A DNA stretch of 64,000 nucleotides. Origin: Hydrogenophaga sp. BPS33. GTDB lineage: Bacteria; Pseudomonadota; Gammaproteobacteria; Burkholderiales; Burkholderiaceae_C. The translations under genes and the position numbers were made by a program. Within the stretch, counting starts at the first letter, position 1. Each line of letters begins with the position of its first letter. Under the pieces are notes generated by a model that was given only the letters and a program-made list of their open reading frames with translations, did no database searches and had not been told where the DNA came from. This document shows, piece after piece, positions 8,226-17,139 of the stretch. Location: assembly GCF_009859475.1 (NCBI RefSeq), contig NZ_CP044549.1:3658001-3722000 (forward strand). Reading direction: 5' to 3'.

Positions 8226-11200
8226 TCAGTGGGTCAATGGGGCAGCGGGCATCGCGCGCGCGCTGCCTCCACCGCCAGAGGCAAAGCCTTCGAGATGGGG
8301 CACGGTGCCATGCAGCTTGAGCGCGCGGTTGCCGGCCAGGCGGCGCAGGAGCACATAGAACACCGGCGTGAGGAACAGGCCGAAGGCCGTCACGCCGATC
8401 ATGCCGGCGAACACGGCCACGCCCATGGCCGATCGCATCTCGGCGCCCGCGCCGGTGGCCAGCACCAGCGGCAGCACACCCATCACGAATGCCAGCGAGG
8501 TCATGAGAATCGGGCGCAGGCGCAGGCGGCTGGCTTCGATCGCGGCCTGCACCGGGGACCTGCCCGCAAACTCCAGCTCGCGCGCGAACTCCACGATCAG
8601 GATCGCGTTCTTCGCCGACAAGCCCACCAGCACGATCAGCCCGATCTGCGTGAACACGTTGTTGTCGCCCCCGTCCAGCCAGACCCCGGTCATGGCCGCG
8701 AGCAAGCCCATCGGCACGATCAGGATGATGGACAGCGGCAGCGTCAGGCTTTCGTATTGCGCCGCGAGCACCAGGAACACCAGCAGGATCGCGAGCGGGA
8801 ACACCCACAGCGCGGAGTTGCCGGCCAGGATTTCCTGGTACGTGAGCTCGGTCCATTCGTAGCCAATGCCCTTGGGCAGCGTCTCGGCGGCGATGCGTTC
8901 GATCGCGTCCTGTGCCTGGCCGGACGAGAAGCCGGGCGCGGGGCCGCCATTGATGTCGGCTGCGAGGTAGCCGTTGTAGCGCATGGCGCGCTCGGGGCCG
9001 AAGCTTGAATTGACTTGCATCAGCGCCGACAGTGGCACCATCTCGCCCGAGGTCGAGCGCACCTTGAGCAGGCCCACGTCTTCGGCGCGCGCGCGGTAGG
9101 GCGCATCGGCCTGGGCGCGCACGCTGTAGGTGCGGCCGAACTGGTTGAAGTCGTTCACGTACAGGCTGCCGAGGTAGATCTGCATGGTGTCGAAGATGTC
9201 TGTCACCGGTACGCCGAGCTGGCGTGCCTTGGTGCGGTCGATGTCGGCATACAGCTGCGGCACGTTGACCTGCCAGCTGGTGAACATACCGGCGAGCTCG
9301 GGCGTCTGGTACGCCTTTGCCATGAAGGCTTTCACCGCCGCATCCATCGCTTCGTATCCCAGCGAGGCCTTGTCTTCCAGCTGCAGCTTGAAGCCGCCCG
9401 TGGTGCCCAGGCCCGCTACCGGGGGCGGCGGGAACATCACGATGAACGCGTCCTGGATAGCGCCGTAGGCCTGGTTCAACTGGCCCGCGACCGCGCCGCC
9501 GCTTTGATCGGCGCGCTTGCGTTCGGCAAAGGGCTTGAGCGTGGCGAACACGATGCCGGAGTTGGAGCTGTTGGTGAAGCCGTTGATGGACAGGCCCGGA
9601 AAGGCGATGGCGTCCTCTACGTTCGGGTTCTGTTTGGTGATTTCGCCCATGCGGTGGATCACCTCTTCGGTGCGGTCCAGCGTGGCGCCATCGGGCAACT
9701 GCGCGAAGCCGATCAGGTACTGCTTGTCCTGCGCAGGCACGAAGCCGCCGGGCACGGCCTTGAACAGACCAAAGGTCACGCCCACCAGCACGAGGTAGAT
9801 CACCATCATCAGCGTCTTGCGCGAGATGACGTGCCGCACGCCGCCGCTGTAGGCCTCGGCGCCGCGGTGGAAAAAGCGGTTGAAGCCACGGAACAACGGG
9901 CCGAAGACCCGGTCCATGCCGCGCGTGAGCGCGTCCTTCGGCGCATCGTGGCCGCGCAGCAGCAACGCGGCCAGCGCGGGCGACAGCGTGAGCGAGTTGA
10001 CCGCCGAGATCACGGTAGAGATCGCAATGGTCACGGCGAACTGCTTGTAGAACTGGCCAGTGAGGCCGCTGATGAACGCCAGCGGCACGAACACCGCGAC
10101 CAGCACCAGCGCGATGGCGATGATGGGGCCGGACACCTCCTTCATCGCGCGGTAGGTCGCGTCGCGCGGCGACAAGCCGGCTTCGATGTTGCGTTCCACG
10201 TTCTCCACCACCACGATGGCGTCGTCCACCACGATGCCGATGGCCAGCACGAGGCCGAACAGCGAGAGCGCGTTGATCGAGAAGCCCAGCAGGTGCAGCA
10301 CCGCGAAAGTGCCCACCACCGACACCGGCACCGCCAGCAGCGGAATGATGGAGGCGCGCCAGGTCTGCAGGAACACGATCACCACCAGCACCACCAGCGC
10401 GATGGCTTCCAGCAAGGTGGTGATCACCGACTGGATGGAGGCGCGCACGAACTGCGTGGGGTCGTAGGCGATGCGGAATTCAACGCCCTCGGGCATGTTC
10501 TTCTGCAGCTCGGCCATGGTCGAACGCACCTCCGCCGAAATGTCGAGCGCATTGGAGCCCGGTGCCTGGAACACACCCATGCCGACGGCGGGCTTGTTGT
10601 TGAGCAGCGAACGCAGCGAGTAGTCGGCCGCGCCCATTTCCAGCCGGGCGATGTCGCGCAGCCGGGTCACCGCGCCGTCGCCACCGGTCTTGACGATGAT
10701 GTCGCCGAACTCTTCTTCGGTCTGCAGCCGTCCCTGGGCGTTGATGGACAACTGCATGTCCACGCCGGGCAGGCCCGGCGAAGCGCCGACCACGCCGGCA
10801 GCGGCCTGCACGTTCTGGCCGCGGATCGCGCTCACCACATCGCTGGCCGAGAGGCCGCGTTGCGCCACTTTCTGCGGGTCGAGCCAGACGCGCATGGAAT
10901 AGTCGCCGCCGCCGAAAATCTGCACCTGGCCCACGCCCGGGATGCGGGCAAGCCGGTCTTTCACGTTGAGCACCGCGTAGTTGCGCAGGTAGTTGATGTC
11001 GTAGCGGTCGTTGGGCGAGACCAGATGCACCACCATCGTGATGTCGGGCGCGCTCTTGACCGTGGTCACGCCCAGGCGACGCACTTCCTCGGGCAGGCGC
11101 GGTTCGGCCTGGGAGACGCGGTTCTGCACCAGTTGCTGCGCCTTGTCGGGGTCGGTGCCGAGCTTGAAGGTGACGGTGAGGGTCATCACGCCGTCGGTCG

Positions 11201-11453
11201 TGGCCTGACTGCCCATGTAGAGCATGCCTTCGACGCCGTTGATGGACTCCTCCAGCGGCGTGGCCACGGTTTCGGCGATGACCTTCGGGTTGGCTCCGGG
11301 GTACTGGGCGCGCACCACCACGGAAGGCGGTGCGACTTCGGGGTACTCGGAGATCGGCAGGCCGCGCAACGCCACCAGGCCGGCGATCAGGATCAGCAGC
11401 GAGAGCACGCCCGCGAAGATCGGCCTGTCGATGAAGAATTTCGAGAGATTCAT
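8226..11453 (-). CDS. bpeF: RND multidrug efflux pump, HAE1 family (BpeF/MexF/OqxB-like)
   Basis: This 1,075-residue inner-membrane proton/drug antiporter is full length for the HAE1 family. It starts with MNLSKFFIDRPIFAGVLSLL, the standard first membrane helix. Twelve membrane helices and two large periplasmic loops are evident. The proton-relay Asp pair is in GIVVDDAIVVVENVERN (helix 4). Segments such as GGGDYSMRVWLDPQKVAQRG, KAVPGGFVPAQDKQYL and FPGLSINGFTNSSNSG are those of the MexF/OqxB/BpeF subgroup rather than AcrB. Pumps of this subgroup export chloramphenicol, trimethoprim and quinolones. The gene lies between its adaptor and its channel in one operon, probably controlled by the divergent LysR gene. 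Confidence 0.95.
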   Translation of the reverse strand: MNLSKFFIDRPIFAGVLSLLILIAGLVALRGLPISEYPEVAPPSVVVRAQYPGANPKVIAETVATPLEESINGVEGMLYMGSQATTDGVMTLTVTFKLGTDPDKAQQLVQNRVSQAEPRLPEEVRRLGVTTVKSAPDITMVVHLVSPNDRYDINYLRNYAVLNVKDRLARIPGVGQVQIFGGGDYSMRVWLDPQKVAQRGLSASDVVSAIRGQNVQAAAGVVGASPGLPGVDMQLSINAQGRLQTEEEFGDIIVKTGGDGAVTRLRDIARLEMGAADYSLRSLLNNKPAVGMGVFQAPGSNALDISAEVRSTMAELQKNMPEGVEFRIAYDPTQFVRASIQSVITTLLEAIALVVLVVIVFLQTWRASIIPLLAVPVSVVGTFAVLHLLGFSINALSLFGLVLAIGIVVDDAIVVVENVERNIEAGLSPRDATYRAMKEVSGPIIAIALVLVAVFVPLAFISGLTGQFYKQFAVTIAISTVISAVNSLTLSPALAALLLRGHDAPKDALTRGMDRVFGPLFRGFNRFFHRGAEAYSGGVRHVISRKTLMMVIYLVLVGVTFGLFKAVPGGFVPAQDKQYLIGFAQLPDGATLDRTEEVIHRMGEITKQNPNVEDAIAFPGLSINGFTNSSNSGIVFATLKPFAERKRADQSGGAVAGQLNQAYGAIQDAFIVMFPPPPVAGLGTTGGFKLQLEDKASLGYEAMDAAVKAFMAKAYQTPELAGMFTSWQVNVPQLYADIDRTKARQLGVPVTDIFDTMQIYLGSLYVNDFNQFGRTYSVRAQADAPYRARAEDVGLLKVRSTSGEMVPLSALMQVNSSFGPERAMRYNGYLAADINGGPAPGFSSGQAQDAIERIAAETLPKGIGYEWTELTYQEILAGNSALWVFPLAILLVFLVLAAQYESLTLPLSIILIVPMGLLAAMTGVWLDGGDNNVFTQIGLIVLVGLSAKNAILIVEFARELEFAGRSPVQAAIEASRLRLRPILMTSLAFVMGVLPLVLATGAGAEMRSAMGVAVFAGMIGVTAFGLFLTPVFYVLLRRLAGNRALKLHGTVPHLEGFASGGGGSARAMPAAPLTH

Positions 11454-11479
11454 GGTGTTCTTTTCACGGGCTCGGTGGC

Positions 11480-12691
11480 TCAGGACTTGGCCACGGCCCC
11501 CGCTGAGGTGTCGGCGCGGGCATTCATGGGAACCGTCTGTGGTTGCACCACATCGCCGGGGCGCACGCGCTGCAGGCCATTGACGACAACGCGTTCGCCC
11601 GGCTTCAAACCGCTGAGCACCGTACGCAGGCCATCGACCGGTGCACCCAGCGTGACGGCGCGGTATTCGGTCTTGTCACCGGCGCCCACCACCAGCACGT
11701 ATTTCTTGTCCTGGTCGGTGCCGACGGCGCGTTCGCTCACCAGCAGCGTGCGCGCGGTCTGCGGCTGGCCCATGCGTATGCGCGCGAATTGCCCGGGCAT
11801 GAGGCTTCCGTCCTTGTTCTCAAAGACGGCGCGCACACGCACCGTGCCGCTGCGCGGGTCGACCTGGTTGTCGATCAGCTGCAGTTGGCCGGTGTAGGGT
11901 GTGTCGCTCGTGGCGGAGGTGCCCATCTGCACCGGAATGCGTTCGACTGCCGGACGTGCACCGGCCGTGAGGCCCTTGAGCGCTCCGGCCACGGTTTTCT
12001 CATCGGCGTCGAAGCTGGCGTAGATCGGGCTGACCGAGACCAGCGTGGCAAGCACCGGCGCACCCGGGCCAGCGGCAATCAGGTTGCCCACCGTCACTTC
12101 CAGCCGGCCAATGCGCCCGGCCACGGGTGCCCGCACCTGCGTGTAGCCCAGGCTCAGGCGTGTGGTCTGTAGTTGGGCCTGCGCGGCCTTGAGGTTGGCC
12201 TCGGCCTCGCGCAGCACGTTCTCGCGGTCGTCGAGTTCGCGCTGCGCGATCGCCTTGTCGTCCCACAGGCGGCGTGCCCGCGCGTGTTCGTTGCTCGCAT
12301 GGGTCACACGGGCCTGCGCCGCGACGGTCTGCGCCTCGGCACGTGCGACCTCGGCTTCATAGGGTGCGGGGTCGATAGACACGAGCAAATCGCCCTTGGC
12401 CACCAGCGCGCCTTCGCGGAAATGCGTGGCCTGCACCACACCCGCAACGCGGGAGCGGATATCCACGCGCGCCACGGCTTCAAGGCGGCCCGAGAACTCC
12501 TCCCAGGCGGCGATGTCGCTCTCGGTCACGGTGGCCACCGAGACCGGCATGGGCGGTGGCGCGCTCGCCGGCACGCTGGCGCGGGCCACGCTGGCTTCCT
12601 TCAACAGCAGAACGCCGCCGATGGTGATGGCAGCCAGCACGGCCACGGTGGGCCACCAAAGGCGGCGCTTGGAAGGGGGCAGATGGGACAT
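11480..12691 (-). CDS. bpeE: RND efflux periplasmic adaptor (MexE/BpeE-like)
   Basis: The 403-residue membrane-fusion protein bridges the RND pump and the outer-membrane channel. A single N-terminal hydrophobic helix (about residues 11-30) anchors it. The lipoyl half-motifs are visible: GVVQATHFREGALVAKGDLLVSIDP near residue 85, split by the alpha-hairpin (about 105-175), and YTQVRAPVAGRIGR after it. The beta-barrel and membrane-proximal domains follow. The pump gene starts 26 bases downstream. The gene before it on the same strand, 91 bases away, encodes the lipase-like protein, so all four may be one transcript. Confidence 0.92.
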   Translation of the reverse strand: MSHLPPSKRRLWWPTVAVLAAITIGGVLLLKEASVARASVPASAPPPMPVSVATVTESDIAAWEEFSGRLEAVARVDIRSRVAGVVQATHFREGALVAKGDLLVSIDPAPYEAEVARAEAQTVAAQARVTHASNEHARARRLWDDKAIAQRELDDRENVLREAEANLKAAQAQLQTTRLSLGYTQVRAPVAGRIGRLEVTVGNLIAAGPGAPVLATLVSVSPIYASFDADEKTVAGALKGLTAGARPAVERIPVQMGTSATSDTPYTGQLQLIDNQVDPRSGTVRVRAVFENKDGSLMPGQFARIRMGQPQTARTLLVSERAVGTDQDKKYVLVVGAGDKTEYRAVTLGAPVDGLRTVLSGLKPGERVVVNGLQRVRPGDVVQPQTVPMNARADTSAGAVAKS

Positions 12692-12782
12692 GGTTGTTCC
12701 TATTTCAGGGCGAGCGGGACCGTTCCCGGTGGATCACCGGGTACAGCGTTTCAAAATGGCGGGATAAGGGTTGCGGCGTCCG

Positions 12783-13625
12783 TCAGGACGGTGGCGGTGG
12801 CGGTGGCGTCGCGGCTTGGAAGAAAGCGCGCAATCGGGTGTGTACCTGCGCCGCGCACGGACAATGCCCGGGCGGCTGCACACCCAGCGAGTCGGGCCAG
12901 CCGGTGGCGGTCTGCACCACGCTGCTGCGCACGTCGATGCCGGCATCGCGCAAGCGCTCGGCATAGGCGAGTGCTTCATCGCGCATCGGGTCATCGGCAC
13001 CCGTCAGAATCAAGGTCGGCGGCAAGCCCGCGAGCCGCTGGGCGAGGCCGGGCACTGCGTAAGGGTGCTCCGCGTCCATCGGGCCGCGAAGGTATTGCTG
13101 CCAGCCGTCGCTCCATTTGCAGCCAGTGGCCTCGCCCAAGGACTGGCGCAGCGAGGCGGTGGCGTTGCACGGGTTGAGCATCGGCGCGACCAGGATCTGC
13201 CCGGCCAGCGGCGGATGCGCACGGTCGCGCACCATCAGCGCCACCGCCGCGGCGATATTGCCGCCCGCCTCCTCACCGGCCACGAAGAGCGGCGCGCCAT
13301 TGCCCGCCAAACGGGTGCGTTGCTTGTACAGCCATGCCAGGGCGGCGTAACCCGCCTCCACTGCGTCGGGAAAGCGGTGCGTGGGAGCCAGTGGATAGTC
13401 CAGCGACGCCACCACCGCCCCCGTGCTGGCGATCAACTCGGCCATGCAGGCGCCGCTGTCCAGGTCGCCAGCAACGAAGGCGCCTCCATGGAAGTGCAGC
13501 ACCAGCGGCAAGACGTGACCGCGCGTCTTCTTCCCCCACACGCGCAACGACAGCGGCGGCGTGCCGGGTAACGACACGGTCTGGGTCGGCGCAAGCACGG
13601 CGGAGATGGCGGAAGTTGAAACCAT
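12783..13625 (-). CDS. llpE: Lipase-like alpha/beta-hydrolase fold protein (LlpE type), catalytic residues missing
   Basis: The 280-residue protein has the hormone-sensitive-lipase fold. The oxyanion-hole motif HFHGGAF is near residue 46, and a DDPMRDEALAYAERLRDAG segment corresponds to the region of the acidic residue. The nucleophile elbow, normally GDSAGGN, reads GEEAGGN near residue 120: the catalytic Ser is Glu. The expected His region (usually HGF) reads ATGWPDS. Two of the three triad residues are therefore absent and ordinary esterase activity is unlikely. The position, first in an RND operon and divergent from a LysR gene, matches llpE of the Burkholderia ceo/bpeEF operon. It ends in a Pro tract. 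The ATG chosen leaves 111 bases to the divergent LysR start. Confidence 0.75.
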   Translation of the reverse strand: MVSTSAISAVLAPTQTVSLPGTPPLSLRVWGKKTRGHVLPLVLHFHGGAFVAGDLDSGACMAELIASTGAVVASLDYPLAPTHRFPDAVEAGYAALAWLYKQRTRLAGNGAPLFVAGEEAGGNIAAAVALMVRDRAHPPLAGQILVAPMLNPCNATASLRQSLGEATGCKWSDGWQQYLRGPMDAEHPYAVPGLAQRLAGLPPTLILTGADDPMRDEALAYAERLRDAGIDVRSSVVQTATGWPDSLGVQPPGHCPCAAQVHTRLRAFFQAATPPPPPPS

Positions 13626-13736
13626 GGAACGAACTATAGGCACACCCTTTCTGCGGATAAAGCCACCCTGCACCAGATGTGTGTTTCGAATGCGCGAACA
13701 ATCCGGCCACAAAACAGCACACCGAGGGCCGAGGGC

Positions 13737-14648
13737 ATGGATCAGATTCAATCAATACGCGTGTTCGCGCGGGTGGTGGAGGCCGGCACCTTCACCAAAG
13801 CCGCGGAGTCGCTCGATCTGCCCAAGGGCACCGTGACCAAGCTGGTGCAACACCTGGAGTCGCGACTGAAGGTCAAGCTGCTCAACCGCACCACTCGGCG
13901 CGTCACCGTCACGCCCGACGGCGCGGCGTACTACGAGCGCACCGTGCGCGTACTCAACGATCTGGACGACATCGAAGCCAGCATGACCAATGCCCAGGCC
14001 CGCCCGAGCGGACGCCTGCGCGTAGACGTGGGCACTTCGGTAGCGCGGGAAATCATCATTCCCGCGCTGAGTGATTTCTACCGCCGCTACCCCGACATCC
14101 AGCTTGACCTGGGCGTGACGGACCGTTCGGTGGACCTGCTGGCCGACAACGTGGACTGCGTCATCCGTGGCGGTGAATTGCTCGACCAGTCGCTCGTGGC
14201 ACGGCGCGTGGCGAACGTGCCGCTGGTTGCGGTCGCCTCGCCCGCGTATGTGCGGGCGCACGGCACGCCCACCCACCCGGAGCAGCTGGAGAGTGAGCAC
14301 ACCATCGTGAACTACTTCTCCACGCGCAATGGACGGCCGTTTTCAAACACCTTCACCAAGGACGGACAGACCCTGGAGATCGCCGGTCGGTACAAGCTGG
14401 CGGTGAACGAGAGCAACGCGATGACAGCGGCCGTGCTGGCGGGTCTGGGCGTGGCGCAGGTCGCGGCCCTGACGGCCATGCCGCTGATCGAACGCGGTGA
14501 GCTCGTGCGCGTGTTGAGCGACTGGACCTGCGAGACGATTCCCTTGTACGTGGTCTATCCACCCAACCGGCACCTGAGCGCCAAAGTGCGCGCATTCGTG
14601 GAATGGGTGGCCGAACTGATGGCCTCGCTACCCCACACAACGCGCTAA
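13737..14648 (+). CDS. LysR-family regulator, probable activator of the divergent efflux operon
   Basis: The 303-residue protein has a LysR winged helix-turn-helix at residues 1-60 (FARVVEAGTFTKAAESLDLP, then VTKLVQHLESRLKVKLLNRT). A periplasmic-binding-like effector domain follows from about residue 90 (LRVDVGTSVAREIIIPALSDF). It belongs to the large subgroup that contains BpeT/CeoR-like and many other regulators. It is divergent from the llpE-like gene, so the 111-base intergenic region is the likely operator. By analogy with Burkholderia it would induce the pump; the inducer cannot be read from sequence. The ATG is preceded by a GAGGG ribosome site. Confidence 0.85.
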   Translation: MDQIQSIRVFARVVEAGTFTKAAESLDLPKGTVTKLVQHLESRLKVKLLNRTTRRVTVTPDGAAYYERTVRVLNDLDDIEASMTNAQARPSGRLRVDVGTSVAREIIIPALSDFYRRYPDIQLDLGVTDRSVDLLADNVDCVIRGGELLDQSLVARRVANVPLVAVASPAYVRAHGTPTHPEQLESEHTIVNYFSTRNGRPFSNTFTKDGQTLEIAGRYKLAVNESNAMTAAVLAGLGVAQVAALTAMPLIERGELVRVLSDWTCETIPLYVVYPPNRHLSAKVRAFVEWVAELMASLPHTTR

Positions 14649-14741
14649 CGAGGCGAAACAACGTGCCTTGGGGGCCCAAAGACGGTCTGTCAAAATACCG
14701 TGTTCCCTACCCATGCCTCCAACGCCCCACGAACGCCCGCC

Positions 14742-16292
14742 ATGTCGACCATCAAGCAAGCTGACCTGATTGAATCCATCGCTGCCGCCCTGCAGTACAT
14801 CAGTTACTACCACCCCGCTGACTACATCGCCCACCTGGCCCGTGCCTACGAGCGCGAGCAAAGCGCAGCGGCCAAGGACGCTATTGCGCAGATCCTCACC
14901 AACAGCAAGATGAGCGCCACCGGCCAGCGCCCGATCTGCCAGGACACCGGCATCGTCAACGTCTTCCTCAAGGTCGGCATGAACGTGCGCTGGGAAGGCT
15001 TCACCGGCAGCCTGGAAGACGCCATCAACGAAGGCGTGCGCCAGGGCTACAACCACCCCGACAACACGCTGCGCGCCTCGGTCGTGGCCGATCCGCAGTT
15101 CGCCCGCAAGAACACCAAGGACAACACGCCCGCCGTGATCTTCACCCAGATCGTGCCCGGCGACACGGTGGACATCACCGTCGCCGCCAAGGGCGGTGGC
15201 AGCGAGAACAAGAGCAAGATGGTCATGCTCAACCCCGGCGACTCGGTGGTCGACTGGGTGCTCAAGACCGTGCCGACCATGGGCGCCGGCTGGTGCCCGC
15301 CGGGCATGCTGGGCATCGGCATCGGCGGTACGGCCGAGAAGGCCGTGCTGATGGCCAAGGAAAGCCTGATGGACGACCTCGACATGTACGAGCTGCAGGC
15401 CAAGGCGTCCAAGGGTGAGAAGCTCAGCCAGGTGGAAGCGCTGCGCCTGGAGCTGTATGAGAAGGTCAACGCACTGGGCATCGGCGCGCAAGGCCTGGGG
15501 GGCCTCACCACCGTGCTGGACGTGAAGATCCAGATGTACCCCACCCACGCGGCCAGCAAGCCCGTGGCCATGATCCCCAACTGCGCCGCCACCCGCCACG
15601 CCCACTTCGTGATGGACGGCTCCGGCCCGGTCTACCTCGAAGCGCCCAGCCTGGATCTGTGGCCCAGCGTGAACTGGGTGCCCGACACGCAGAAGAGCCA
15701 GCGCGTGGACCTCAACACGCTCACGCCCGCCGAAGTCGCGAGCTGGAAGCCCGGCCAAACCCTGCTGCTCAACGGCAAGATGCTCACCGGCCGCGACGCC
15801 GCGCACAAGCGCATCCAGGACATGCTGGCCAAGGGCGAGAAGCTGCCGGTGGATTTCACCAACCGCGTCATCTACTACGTCGGCCCGGTCGACCCGGTGC
15901 GCGACGAGGCCGTGGGCCCCGCCGGCCCCACCACCGCCACCCGCATGGACGGCTTCACCGAGATGATGCTGGCCGAGACCGGCCTGATCGCCATGATCGG
16001 CAAGTCCGAGCGCGGCCCGGTCGCCATCGACGCCATCAAGAAACACAAGAGCGCCTACCTGATGGCCGTGGGCGGCGCGGCCTACCTCGTGTCCAAGGCC
16101 ATCAAGCACGCCAAAGTGGTCGGCTTCCAAGACCTGGGCATGGAAGCCATCTACGAATTCGACGTGGTCGACATGCCGGTGACGGTGGCGGTGGACGCCG
16201 GCGGCACCAGCGCGCACATCACCGGCCCGGCCGAGTGGCAGAAGCGCATCGCCACGGGCGAGTTCAAGGGCATCGAGGTGGCGGCCGCTTGA
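14742..16292 (+). CDS. fumA: Class I fumarate hydratase, single-chain [4Fe-4S] type
   Basis: This 516-residue iron-sulfur hydro-lyase converts fumarate to malate. It is the fused alpha-beta form, as in E. coli FumA/FumB (548). Cluster ligands are visible as Cys in RPICQDTGIVNVFLKVG, GAGWCPPGMLGIGIGG and MIPNCAATRHAHF. The beta domain begins near residue 340 and contains GPVDPVRDEAVGPAGPTTATR, the conserved class I segment. The chosen ATG (MSTIKQ) gives a normal N-terminus. The murI start codon overlaps its stop, so the two are co-transcribed. Together with fumC it gives the organism an iron-dependent and an iron-independent fumarase. Confidence 0.95.
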   Translation: MSTIKQADLIESIAAALQYISYYHPADYIAHLARAYEREQSAAAKDAIAQILTNSKMSATGQRPICQDTGIVNVFLKVGMNVRWEGFTGSLEDAINEGVRQGYNHPDNTLRASVVADPQFARKNTKDNTPAVIFTQIVPGDTVDITVAAKGGGSENKSKMVMLNPGDSVVDWVLKTVPTMGAGWCPPGMLGIGIGGTAEKAVLMAKESLMDDLDMYELQAKASKGEKLSQVEALRLELYEKVNALGIGAQGLGGLTTVLDVKIQMYPTHAASKPVAMIPNCAATRHAHFVMDGSGPVYLEAPSLDLWPSVNWVPDTQKSQRVDLNTLTPAEVASWKPGQTLLLNGKMLTGRDAAHKRIQDMLAKGEKLPVDFTNRVIYYVGPVDPVRDEAVGPAGPTTATRMDGFTEMMLAETGLIAMIGKSERGPVAIDAIKKHKSAYLMAVGGAAYLVSKAIKHAKVVGFQDLGMEAIYEFDVVDMPVTVAVDAGGTSAHITGPAEWQKRIATGEFKGIEVAAA

Positions 16293-17104
16293 AAACCATC
16301 GGTGTGTTCGACAGCGGGGTCGGCGGCCTGAGCGTGCTGCGGGCCTTGCTCGCCGAACTGCCCGGGCAGCGCTTCGTCTACGCGGCCGACGGCGGTCACG
16401 CGCCTTACGGCGAGCGCACGCCCGAATTCGTCTCGCAACGCACCCACCTCGTCACGCAGCATCTGCGAGAGACCTATGCGATCGATGCTTTGGTGGTCGC
16501 CTGCAACACCGCCACGGCGCTTGCCATCGACGATCTGCGCCTGCAATACCCGCACATGCCCATCGTGGGCGTGGAGCCGGCCCTCAAGCCCGCCGCGGCA
16601 CTGAGCCGCAATGGCCGCATCGGTGTGCTGGCCACACGCGGCACGCTCGGCAGCGCGCGCGTGGCCGCCTTGCGCGATCGGCTGGTGGCCACCTCGCCCC
16701 GTCCTCTGCATTTCCGGTTCCAGCCGTGCGACGGCCTGGCCGGCGCCATCGAGCGCCACGACACCGCTGCCATCGAGACCTTGAGCGCGCGCTATGTCCA
16801 CGAACTGCTGCACGCCGGCGTGTCCGGAGACGAAGAGCCCATCGACACCGTGGTGCTCGGCTGCACGCACTACCCGTTCGCGGCCGACCTGCTGGGCGAA
16901 TTGAGCGGTCCGGGCGTGATGCTGGTGGAAACCGGCGTGCCAGTGGCGCGCCGCACGCGCGAGGTACTGGGACTGCCGGCGCCGGAAGAAGGCATGACGC
17001 CGGCATCGACCACCCTGCTGTCCACTGGTGACCCGCTGGCGCTGGCCGATGCAGCACACCGCTGGCTGGGGCTGCGCGTGGATGCGCACGCGCTGGCCGT
17101 GTAG
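16289..17104 (+). CDS. murI: Glutamate racemase, TTG start
   Basis: The 271-residue enzyme makes D-glutamate for peptidoglycan. N-terminal residues KTIGVFDSGVGGLSVLRAL and the two catalytic Cys motifs, VVACNTATA (about residue 71) and LGCTHYPF (about residue 190), are intact. The only start that gives the normal N-terminus is TTG, overlapping the fumA stop as TTGA. No ATG exists near this point in frame. A GAGGTGG ribosome site lies inside the end of fumA. Translational coupling to fumA is therefore likely, which may keep racemase levels low. Confidence 0.93.
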   Translation: MKTIGVFDSGVGGLSVLRALLAELPGQRFVYAADGGHAPYGERTPEFVSQRTHLVTQHLRETYAIDALVVACNTATALAIDDLRLQYPHMPIVGVEPALKPAAALSRNGRIGVLATRGTLGSARVAALRDRLVATSPRPLHFRFQPCDGLAGAIERHDTAAIETLSARYVHELLHAGVSGDEEPIDTVVLGCTHYPFAADLLGELSGPGVMLVETGVPVARRTREVLGLPAPEEGMTPASTTLLSTGDPLALADAAHRWLGLRVDAHALAV

Positions 17105-17139
17105 CTTTTAGGTGCGCTCGCTGCCCAAGCCGCATCGGC

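Noticed and set aside
9015..11897. 960-residue open frame on the plus strand opposite the RND pump and adaptor
   Set aside because: It is antisense to two strongly conserved efflux genes and is rich in His, Arg and Gln as expected for the complement of GC-rich coding sequence; no domain or start signal.
14628..16217. 529-residue minus-strand frame opposite fumA
   Set aside because: Complement of a well conserved fumarase gene; low-complexity His/Gly/Arg composition.
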